A model generated the notes under the pieces. That model worked only from the letters and a program-made list of their open reading frames with translations. It searched no databases and had not been told where the DNA came from. Position numbers and translations under genes: made by a program. 64,000 nucleotides of DNA from SHZI01 sp031409515 (lineage in GTDB: Bacteria; Pseudomonadota; Gammaproteobacteria; Steroidobacterales; GCA-2729495): NCBI GenBank assembly GCA_031409515.1, contig JANNXJ010000016.1, positions 1 through 64,000 on the forward strand. Direction: 5' to 3'. Of the stretch, positions 57,796 through 64,000 are shown in pieces. Each line of letters starts with the position of its first letter. Positions within the stretch are counted from its first letter, which is position 1.

Positions 57796-59547
57796 CTAGA
57801 CGCAATCCAGATGCTCAACAACCAGCTGGGCCGTTCGCCGGTCCCTGTATTGATTGACATCCAGCCGATAGACAAGCCGTAGGGGGCTGTTTCGCCCGGC
57901 AGCGAGCGGGGGCCGGCGAAAGGCGATTGCTTCGATCAGTGGCCCGCCATCCCGGTGCTGCACCTGAAGCTTCAGGTGGTTCTCCCCCACGATCCGCTGC
58001 TCCGCCAGCGTAAAGACATTGTCGAACAACGGTTCCGGAAAAGCCTGCCCCCAGGGACCGGCAGCGGCGAGCAGCTCGGCAAGCTCCAGATGGAGTTGTT
58101 CGGGCAGGAGACCGCCATCGGTCCAGACGATGCCGGGAGCACCTAGCGGATCACGCACCCGCTCAAGCTCGGCCGCCAGGGCGCTCCTGAAGTCAGCCAG
58201 GGCAGACTCAGGCAGCGTCAGGCCTGCTGCCATGGCATGCCCACCGTAGCGCACCGCCAGGGTCGGGCAGTTCGCCACCGCATTCGCAATCAGGTCCCGC
58301 ACGTTGATTCCCTCTACTGACCGCGCTGAGCCTCGCAGCATCCCGGGCTCCGTGGCACGGGCAAAGGCTATTGCCGGCTCACCGGTGATTTCCCGCATCC
58401 GGCTGGCCACCAGGCCAACTATGCCGGGATGCCAGCGCTCATCGAAGAGACAGCAGGCGCCGCCGGAATCCGTCGCCGCCTCAGACAGCTCAGCCAGCAA
58501 CACCTGTGCTTCCCCCTGCATCCTGTCCTGCAGTGTCCGGCGCTCCTTGTTGAGAGCATCGAGCTGGGCAGCCTGACCTCTGGCGGTGCCTTCATCGGCT
58601 GCCAGCAGGCACTCGATGCCGAGCGTCATGTCGGTCAGGCGGCCAGCAGCGTTAAGCCGCGGGGCAATGGCAAAGCCAAGGTCGCTGCTGCGGGCACTCG
58701 CGGTAGACTTTCCGGCAACACGAAACAGAGCCTCAATGCCGGGGCGCGTCCGCCCTGCCCGCATGCGCCGCAGACCCTCCGCAACAAGTATGCGGTTATT
58801 GAAGTCCAGCGCGACCAGGTCAGCCACGGTGCCCAGCGCGACCAGGTCAAGGCAGCCTGTGACCGTCTCCCTGGCAACTGCCGCCGAAACCAGGCCGAGC
58901 TCGGCGAGCCGCCGGCCCGTCTCCGCCATCAGATAAAAGGCCACGCCAACCCCGCACAACGCAGGACTTCCAAAACACGAATCCGTCAGATTCGGGTTCA
59001 CGATCAGCCCCGTGGCGGGCAGTTCGGACCCCGCGAGGTGGTGATCCGTGATGATGACCTCCATGCCCAGATCACGGGCACGGCGAACCCCTTCGAAGCT
59101 GGTGATGCCATTGTCGACAGTTAGCAGGAGGGCCGGCTCGCGGGCCTTTGCCAGATCGGCAATACCTGGCGACAGGCCATAGCCCAGCGTAAAGCGATCA
59201 GGAACCAGGAAGCCGGGATCTCTGAACCCGAAGCCCCGCAGGCAGGTCAGCGTCAGGGCCGTTGCAGTCGCGCCGTCCGCATCAAAGTCGCCAATGATGA
59301 GGACGCCTTCGCCCCGGGTCCTTGCGGTGACGAGGCGCTCGGCTGCAGGACCCACACCGGGCAGTTCGCTGACGGGAAGGAGGAGTCCAAGGGCGGGATG
59401 CAGCTCGGCAGGGCTGACCTGCCGGGCGGCCAGTACCCGGCGCAGCACCGGGTGCATCTCCTGCGGCAAGGCATTCAACAGACCAGCTGGGGCTGCCCGG
59501 GACCGGAAGTCCACGGGCGAGACGGACGCAGCGTTCTGCGTGCTCAT
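57796..59547 (-). CDS. recJ: Single-strand DNA exonuclease RecJ
   Basis: 5'-3' exonuclease of the DHH family for repair. The 583-aa product has motif I GDFDADGATATAL, the DHH motif in ITDHHLAGSELP, LALGTVADLVALD and a DHHA1 tail. ATG 59547 is chosen; a GTG at 59589 would overlap the divergent gene. The start lies 30 bases from the start of the Mth938-like gene on the other strand. Confidence 0.96.
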   Translation of the reverse strand: MSTQNAASVSPVDFRSRAAPAGLLNALPQEMHPVLRRVLAARQVSPAELHPALGLLLPVSELPGVGPAAERLVTARTRGEGVLIIGDFDADGATATALTLTCLRGFGFRDPGFLVPDRFTLGYGLSPGIADLAKAREPALLLTVDNGITSFEGVRRARDLGMEVIITDHHLAGSELPATGLIVNPNLTDSCFGSPALCGVGVAFYLMAETGRRLAELGLVSAAVARETVTGCLDLVALGTVADLVALDFNNRILVAEGLRRMRAGRTRPGIEALFRVAGKSTASARSSDLGFAIAPRLNAAGRLTDMTLGIECLLAADEGTARGQAAQLDALNKERRTLQDRMQGEAQVLLAELSEAATDSGGACCLFDERWHPGIVGLVASRMREITGEPAIAFARATEPGMLRGSARSVEGINVRDLIANAVANCPTLAVRYGGHAMAAGLTLPESALADFRSALAAELERVRDPLGAPGIVWTDGGLLPEQLHLELAELLAAAGPWGQAFPEPLFDNVFTLAEQRIVGENHLKLQVQHRDGGPLIEAIAFRRPPLAAGRNSPLRLVYRLDVNQYRDRRTAQLVVEHLDCV

Positions 59548-59577
59548 GCTATCGTCTGTAGACAGTGGAGATGCGCC

Positions 59578-59949
59578 ATGAAACTGCACGCTGAGAAAGG
59601 CTCAGGAAATTATATACAGTCCGTCACCCGGGAAGCCGTGCTGATCGGCGGGGTGCGTTACGAGAGCTCCGTGATAGTCAACGCTGACAGGATCATCACC
59701 GGGTGGATGCCGCGACCGATAGCCGAACTGCAACTGGATGACTTTCAGGCGGCGCTGGATCTGGACCCGGAAGTGATTCTGTTCGGCACCGGCATGACCC
59801 ACCGCTTCGCCGGTAATCGCCTGATGACAGCGATCATGTCCAGGGGTGTGGGCTTCGAGGTTATGGCGACCCCGGCTGCCTGTCGTACCTACAACGTGCT
59901 GATGGCCGAAGACCGGCGCGTCGTTGCGGCCCTGCTGCTGGCAGAGTAG
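59578..59949 (+). CDS. Mth938-like domain protein (DUF498)
   Basis: A 123-aa protein of the MTH938-like fold, starting MKLHAEKGSGNYIQSVTREA. Family features are TGWMPRPIAEL, PEVILFGTGMTHRF and GVGFEVMATPAACRTYNVLM. The function is unknown; in mitochondria the homologue NDUFAF3 assists complex I. GGAG lies eight bases upstream of ATG 59578. The stop TAG is part of a REP-like element. Confidence 0.9.
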   Translation: MKLHAEKGSGNYIQSVTREAVLIGGVRYESSVIVNADRIITGWMPRPIAELQLDDFQAALDLDPEVILFGTGMTHRFAGNRLMTAIMSRGVGFEVMATPAACRTYNVLMAEDRRVVAALLLAE

Positions 59950-59990
59950 GAGCGATCGACAGTGAATCGCGCCTAAAGGCGCTCCTACAG
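59946..59990. repeat. REP-like inverted pair
   Basis: GTAGGAGCG (59946-59954) and CGCTCCTAC (59980-59988) frame two overlapping palindromes: GCGAT with ATCGC on the plus-strand side, and GCGCC-taaa-GGCGC on the minus-strand side. This is a compact BIME-like unit between the convergent Mth938-like gene and pcm. The TAG at 59947-59949 is the stop codon of the former. Confidence 0.6.
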
Positions 59991-59995
59991 GGCGC

Positions 59996-60670
59996 TCAGC
60001 CCGTACCTTCTACTAAAGGCACGAAGGACACCTGGGACAACTGCTCCCGCACCAGGCCGCCGGGGGTTCGGGTGATGCGCATCAGGTCCTGATCCCCTGC
60101 CGGACCGACCGGGATGATCAGCCTGCCACCCTCGCTCAGTTGCTCCAGCAGCGCTGGCGGGACTTCACCCGGCGCCGCAGCCACGATGATGCCGTCAAAG
60201 GGCGCCTGGCCCGGCCAGCCCTGGAAACCATCCCCGTGGCGATAGCGGATATTGTCGAAGCCAAGTTGATTCAGACGAGTCCGGGCCGCCTGCTGCAGGC
60301 TGCCAATCCGGTCAATCGTGAAGATCTGCCGCACGAAAGGCGACAGTACCGCAGTCTGGTAGCCGCAGCCGGTGCCTACTTCAAGAACCTTTTTCAGTGG
60401 GAGGTCCAGACCGGTAATCAGAGCCTGCGTCATGAGGGCCACCACCCAGGGCTGGGAGATGGTCTGCCCGAGACCAATCGGCAGGGCGCTGTCTTCATAG
60501 GCCCGGCTGGCAAGTGCTTCATCCACAAACAGGTGTCTGGGCACACTGCGAATCCGCTCCAGGACGGCCGGGCTGGTAATGCCTGTCTCCCCGAGCCTCT
60601 GCACGAGGCGGTCACGCGTTCGGGCGGACGTCATCCCGATCCCGCGGATCGCCCGCTTTTCACCGCTCAC
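59996..60670 (-). CDS. pcm: Protein-L-isoaspartate O-methyltransferase
   Basis: Repairs isoaspartyl damage in proteins using SAM. The 224-aa product has VLEVGTGCGYQTAVLSPFV and GAPFDGIIVAAA-like PFDGIIVAAAPGEVP segments. GTG start at 60670 overlaps the surE stop as GTGA. The surE-pcm pair is a classical gene order. Confidence 0.96.
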   Translation of the reverse strand: MSGEKRAIRGIGMTSARTRDRLVQRLGETGITSPAVLERIRSVPRHLFVDEALASRAYEDSALPIGLGQTISQPWVVALMTQALITGLDLPLKKVLEVGTGCGYQTAVLSPFVRQIFTIDRIGSLQQAARTRLNQLGFDNIRYRHGDGFQGWPGQAPFDGIIVAAAPGEVPPALLEQLSEGGRLIIPVGPAGDQDLMRITRTPGGLVREQLSQVSFVPLVEGTG

Positions 60671-61407
60671 TTCGGCAACCAGCCCGCAATGAGGTCAAGG
60701 CGGGCCTGATCGGTCAGATCCAGCTTGAGTGGCGTAACGGACACAAAACCATGCTCGATGGCGTGGAAGTCGGTGCCTGGGCCTGCGTCCTGCCCCTTGC
60801 CAGCGGCACCGACCCAATAGATTCGGCGACCCTTCGGATCGCGGGCCTCCACCACCGGTTCCGAGCGATGACGATAGCCAAGACGGGTGGCCTGGAACCC
60901 GCGAATCTCCCCAAAGGGGACATCAGGGACGTTCACGTTCAGGATCGTATCCGCCGGCAGGGCGGTCGCCAGCAATTGCTGAAAGAGGGTTCTGATCGCC
61001 TGCCCCGCCGTATCAAAATGCCGATGCTCACCGGTGAGCGAAACCGCGATGGCCGGCAGGCCCAGAAAACGGCCTTCAACGGCGGCCGCCACGGTGCCTG
61101 AATAGAGCACGTCGTCACCCAGGTTGGCGCCGTGATTGATGCCGGCTATCACCATGTCTGGCTCGTGCTCGAGTAGTCCGGTGATGGCCAGGTGGACGCA
61201 GTCGGTGGGCGTGCCGTTGACGTAGTAGATGCCCTCTCGGGACTTGCCCACGCGCAGGGGCGCATCGAGGGTCAGGGAGTGACTGGCCCCGCTCTGATTC
61301 CTGTCCGGCGCGACCACGGTAATGTCGGCCAGATCAGCGAGGCACAGGGCGAGCGTCGCAAGGCCATCGGCCTGATAGCCATCGTCATTGGAGAGGAGGA
61401 GACGCAT
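60667..61407 (-). CDS. surE: 5'/3'-nucleotidase SurE
   Basis: Stationary-phase survival phosphatase acting on nucleoside monophosphates. The 246-aa product begins MRLLLSNDDGYQADGL with metal ligands Asp8 and Asp9, and has NQSGASHSLTL and VIAGINHGANLGDDVLYSGT. ATG 61407; the frame to 61638 has no family support. Coupled to pcm by four bases. Confidence 0.97.
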   Translation of the reverse strand: MRLLLSNDDGYQADGLATLALCLADLADITVVAPDRNQSGASHSLTLDAPLRVGKSREGIYYVNGTPTDCVHLAITGLLEHEPDMVIAGINHGANLGDDVLYSGTVAAAVEGRFLGLPAIAVSLTGEHRHFDTAGQAIRTLFQQLLATALPADTILNVNVPDVPFGEIRGFQATRLGYRHRSEPVVEARDPKGRRIYWVGAAGKGQDAGPGTDFHAIEHGFVSVTPLKLDLTDQARLDLIAGWLPK

Positions 61408-61486
61408 TCTTGAGCAGCCGGGATGGTGAAGCCCTAGAATCCTAAAGCATAGCGACCAGACGCGCGAGTAAACCTGAGGAGACCCA

Positions 61487-62035
61487 GTGACACGCAAGGG
61501 TGGAAAGACTCCGGGAACGGATGACGCCACTGATTTCGGGTCCCTTGTAGGTCCCGTCAAGCCCGTCCGGGGCAAGAGCCGCGTTCCCCTGCGCAAGCCC
61601 CCGCCTCCGCCCAGGGCCCGCTTTGCCCGGGCGGACAATCAGGCCGTACTTGAAGAATCCCTGAGCATCGGGCCCAGTGAGGTTGGCCTGGAGAACGGCG
61701 ACGAACTGAACTTCCGGCGGCCCCATATCCCCCTCAAGGTGCTGAAGGACCTGCGCAGGGGCAAGTACTCCATCCAGAATGAACTCGACCTGCACGGCCT
61801 TACGGCGAACGAGGCCCGGGTGATGCTTCGGGAGTTCATGGCTGACGTCCTCCTGGAGGGGCACCGCTGCGTGCGCATCGTGCACGGCAAAGGCCTGCGC
61901 TCTGGACCGAGAGGTCCTGTGCTCAAGGTGAAACTGAATAAATGGCTCCCCCAGTGGGAGCAGGTTCTGGCGTTCACCACGGCGCCGGCGCGGGATGGTG
62001 GCACCGGAGCGCTGTACGTTCTCCTCGCGCGGTAG
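61487..62035 (+). CDS. Smr-domain endonuclease-like protein
   Basis: A 182-aa protein with a disordered basic N-terminus (about 1-60) and a Smr domain (about 95-182) marked by ELDLHGLTANEAR and IVHGKGLRSGPRGPVLK. Smr proteins nick DNA or rescue stalled ribosomes. GTG start at 61487 with GAGGAG upstream. The gene lies in opposite orientation to surE with 79 bases between starts. Confidence 0.92.
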   Translation: MTRKGGKTPGTDDATDFGSLVGPVKPVRGKSRVPLRKPPPPPRARFARADNQAVLEESLSIGPSEVGLENGDELNFRRPHIPLKVLKDLRRGKYSIQNELDLHGLTANEARVMLREFMADVLLEGHRCVRIVHGKGLRSGPRGPVLKVKLNKWLPQWEQVLAFTTAPARDGGTGALYVLLAR

Positions 62036-62059
62036 GCGGGCGTTGCCGGCAGCCTCGGG

Positions 62060-62950
62060 CTACTCCTCCGGGGCCGTCTCTGCCCGCCGTTCGCTCTCCC
62101 AGAACCGGTACATGAACGCGCCAAAGAAGGTGGTTGTGGCGGTGTCGGTAAAGAGCGGACTGTCCTCGTTTCTTGCCCCACTGTACAAGCCCTGACGGAT
62201 CCCGCCCCAGAGTTCGAGGCGCCGGGCGACGGGGATGCGTAGCGACAGTGCAATCTCAGTCCCGAGATAGCCGCCGTCCGCTGCAAACTCCGGGCGTTCC
62301 GCCGTGGCGAAGGCTGGCACCACCGCATAGTAGTAATCCATGTAGCCATCCGTCGCAAAGGTTGGCGTGATCCGCAGCTTGGCCTCCCGCCCTGAGTCGC
62401 CAAACTTTCGCGTGAACTTCAGTTCTGGTGAATAGACCAGGCCCTCATACGCGGGATCGAGGCCGTCCCAGGAAAACGCCCCACGCACCTGAAAGGCAAG
62501 GAAGGCGTCGGCTGCGAGCCAGCCTCGGTCAACAAACTGAAGTTCCAGCTCGGGACCCAGTTCCAGCAAGAGGTCCAGATCAGGCATGCCGGCGCGTGCC
62601 GCGATATCGTCACTCTCGGACCCAAAGACCAGGTCGAAGTCGATGTCCAGCTTGATTCTGTCAGTGCGAAAGAGCCGGCCCCGGATCGGGGAATCCGTGT
62701 CATCGCCAATGCGGAGGAACGTGCCGCGATATACCGGGAACGGCAGGGGAACGAAGTTTCCCTGGGAGTCTTCGGAGGCCGGATAGGACGGTCCATAACG
62801 ACCAAACGCTGCAATATTCAGCTCCCAAAGAGCCTCCGTGGCCGGATCCTCGCTGGCTGCCGCGGGAACCAGAGCACCCAGACACAGGAGGACCCCCAGG
62901 GAGACTGGGACCTGGAAGCCTAAAGAGTCGCTGCCACTTCTTCCGTGCAT
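62060..62950 (-). CDS. MipA/OmpV family outer-membrane protein
   Basis: A 296-aa exported beta-barrel with a signal peptide (about 1-32, ending VPAAA). The family pattern RYGPSYPASEDSQGNFVPLP, FLRIGDDTDSP, RRLELWGGIRQGLYSGARNE and the final FGAFMYRF strand are visible. MipA scaffolds murein synthesis in E. coli; many relatives are plain porin-like barrels. Convergent with the Smr gene. Confidence 0.88.
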   Translation of the reverse strand: MHGRSGSDSLGFQVPVSLGVLLCLGALVPAAASEDPATEALWELNIAAFGRYGPSYPASEDSQGNFVPLPFPVYRGTFLRIGDDTDSPIRGRLFRTDRIKLDIDFDLVFGSESDDIAARAGMPDLDLLLELGPELELQFVDRGWLAADAFLAFQVRGAFSWDGLDPAYEGLVYSPELKFTRKFGDSGREAKLRITPTFATDGYMDYYYAVVPAFATAERPEFAADGGYLGTEIALSLRIPVARRLELWGGIRQGLYSGARNEDSPLFTDTATTTFFGAFMYRFWESERRAETAPEE

Positions 62951-62969
62951 TCTTGTGCTTGGGTCCGGG

Positions 62970-63716
62970 TCAGCGCTTTGTCAGCCGGGCCACCAGTTTG
63001 CGCATCTCGGTCTGGGTTTCGGCGCTGAACCACCAACCGGTAGCTACCCCTGGATCCCCGGAACTGTTCAAGGCCTCGATCAGGCGGGCCTTGCCCGCAA
63101 GCCGGGTGGTGTTCATGGCGACCGGGGGCAGCGCCAGCAGCTCATTGGCTCGCGCCAGTGCAGCGGATAGCAAATCTTCAGGCTCCACCAGTTCGTCCAG
63201 CAGCCCAACGGCCCGTGCTTCGTCCATCGAGAGCATCTGGCCGCGAGTCGCCATGCGCCGCGCCACGCGCGGACCTACCACCTCCTCGAGCGCCAGGAGG
63301 ATCGTGCCGGGCACGGGCAAGCCCACCTGCACCTCATTGAGGCCGATCCTGAACTTTCCCGCCACCCCGATGCGGTAGTCGCATTGCAGAGCAAGCACCG
63401 CCCCACCGGCTGGCGCATGCCCCGAGACGGCAGCGATGACGGGCACCGGGCTGGCAGCCAGCTGGCGGGTCAGGGCAAAGAACAGCCCCCAGAAGGCCTC
63501 CACCTGCCGCCGGTCCAGGCTCAGGAGATCGGGTACGTCAAGTCCGCCACTGAACATTCCCGGTCGCCCGGTGAGGATGATGGCCCGGGCACCATCCATA
63601 CGCACCGTCTCCAGTGCCGCCAGAAGTTTCTCGACCAGTTCCCGATTCAGGGCGTTCGCCGGCGGACGATCCATGCGGATCTCCGCCACGGTGTCGTGGA
63701 ACTGGATGTGGAGCAC
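62970..63716 (-). CDS. Enoyl-CoA hydratase/isomerase family protein
   Basis: Crotonase-fold enzyme of 248 aa with VAAVSGHAPAGGAVLALQCD (oxyanion-hole Gly-Gly motif) and a GLNEVQVGLPVPG segment. The Glu positions needed for hydratase activity are not clearly both present, so it could be an isomerase or another crotonase. GTG start at 63716, 18 bases after ftsB. Confidence 0.85.
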   Translation of the reverse strand: MLHIQFHDTVAEIRMDRPPANALNRELVEKLLAALETVRMDGARAIILTGRPGMFSGGLDVPDLLSLDRRQVEAFWGLFFALTRQLAASPVPVIAAVSGHAPAGGAVLALQCDYRIGVAGKFRIGLNEVQVGLPVPGTILLALEEVVGPRVARRMATRGQMLSMDEARAVGLLDELVEPEDLLSAALARANELLALPPVAMNTTRLAGKARLIEALNSSGDPGVATGWWFSAETQTEMRKLVARLTKR

Positions 63717-63734
63717 GGCCTGGTTACCTGGGAA

Positions 63735-64000
63735 TCAGCCCGTCGGGCGGGCTGCACCGAACAGGTAGAAGGTTTCGTCCGGGCCAATCAGGCCAAGATC
63801 AGCGCGGGCCCGCTCCTCGACGGCGCTGTCGCCCTTGCGGAGCTCGATGACCTCGGCCTCCAGGCGCTGATTGCGCTGATTGAGCCGGGCATTCTCGGCG
63901 GTCTGCCCCGTGATCAGGCCGGCAAGACGCGCGACTTCGCCGTAGCCGTCATCCGAAACCCATAACCGGACCTGCAGCAAGAGCAACAGGACTGAAAGCA
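63735..64000 (-). CDS. ftsB: Cell division protein FtsB (N-terminus cut by window edge)
   Basis: Single-pass bitopic protein of the FtsBLQ complex. The visible part begins in the middle of the membrane helix (LSVLLLLLQVRLWV), then a coiled coil (GQTAENARLNQRNQRLEAEV) and the end RARADLGLIGPDETFYLF. A TTG at 63986 could be misread as a start, but the reading frame stays open to the window edge and the helix needs upstream residues. Partial. Confidence 0.88.
   Translation of the reverse strand, partial: LSVLLLLLQVRLWVSDDGYGEVARLAGLITGQTAENARLNQRNQRLEAEVIELRKGDSAVEERARADLGLIGPDETFYLFGAARPTG

Noticed and set aside
63735..63986. Complete FtsB starting at the TTG at 63986
   Set aside because: The open frame runs on to the window edge and the membrane helix needs the upstream residues, so the start lies outside the window.
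1..64000. tRNA, rRNA, CRISPR or insertion sequence
   Set aside because: No cloverleaf-like or CCA-ending sequence, no regularly spaced direct repeats and no transposase or terminal inverted repeats were noticed on reading. The repeated CAGGGC tract in rne is coding.

Overview
The window is a GC-rich, gene-dense stretch of chromosome from a gammaproteobacterium, probably outside the enteric group. Evidence for this is the set of lineage-typical clusters: yceD-rpmF-plsX-fabH, exbBD-msbA-lpxK-kdsB, sdhCDAB-sdhE-ygfX, an AlgU-type rpoE-rseA-rseB set followed by lepB-rnc-era-recO-pdxJ-acpS, and an S-methylthioinosine phosphorylase of the Pseudomonas type. No rRNA, tRNA, CRISPR array, prophage or intact insertion sequence was seen. 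Most genes are on the minus strand and many overlap by 1 to 8 bases (ATGA, GTGA or TGATG), which points to long translationally coupled operons.

Layout. 0.1-5.4 kb (minus): yceD, rpmF, plsX, fabH, an SLC13 anion transporter and an L,D-transpeptidase, read from a strong predicted promoter at 5.45 kb. 5.5-10.2 kb: maf, rluC and rne, with an approximately 450-nt rne leader. 10.2-22.4 kb (mostly minus): an envelope block with comEC, exbB, exbD, msbA, lpxK, kdsB and a low-molecular-weight phosphatase, then sfsA, two LolC/E permeases and lolD, with a DUF2062 gene on the plus strand. 22.5-26.4 kb (plus): a small secreted protein and mfd.

26.4-37.1 kb is the most accessory-looking part. It holds a dockerin-like gene remnant, two adjacent toxin-antitoxin pairs (higBA and brnTA) each with a candidate operator, a TorF-type porin, an MFS-SCO1 pair, a large UPF0182 membrane protein, a divergent DUF4198/HupE pair, and a PAS-GGDEF protein with a degenerate signature.

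37.3-53.7 kb (minus) is a long housekeeping block: purine salvage (mtiP, hpt), nagZ, a signal-less YkuD protein, rlmD, an exonuclease, acpS, pdxJ, recO, era, rnc, a DUF4845 protein, lepB, a small glutaredoxin-like protein, rseB, rseA, rpoE, ygfX, sdhE and sdhBADC. 54.0-64.0 kb holds ygfZ, a small conserved protein, lysS, prfB with its programmed frameshift, recJ, an Mth938-like gene, pcm, surE, an Smr protein, a MipA-like outer-membrane protein, an enoyl-CoA hydratase family protein and a partial ftsB.

I found no large unknown defence or biosynthetic system. The most unusual signals are REP-like palindromes whose TAG forms the stop codon of three different genes, a divergent HupE/DUF4198 pair whose predicted mature proteins both start with histidine, a dockerin-type remnant abutting higA, and an almost leaderless predicted promoter/start arrangement for yceD.
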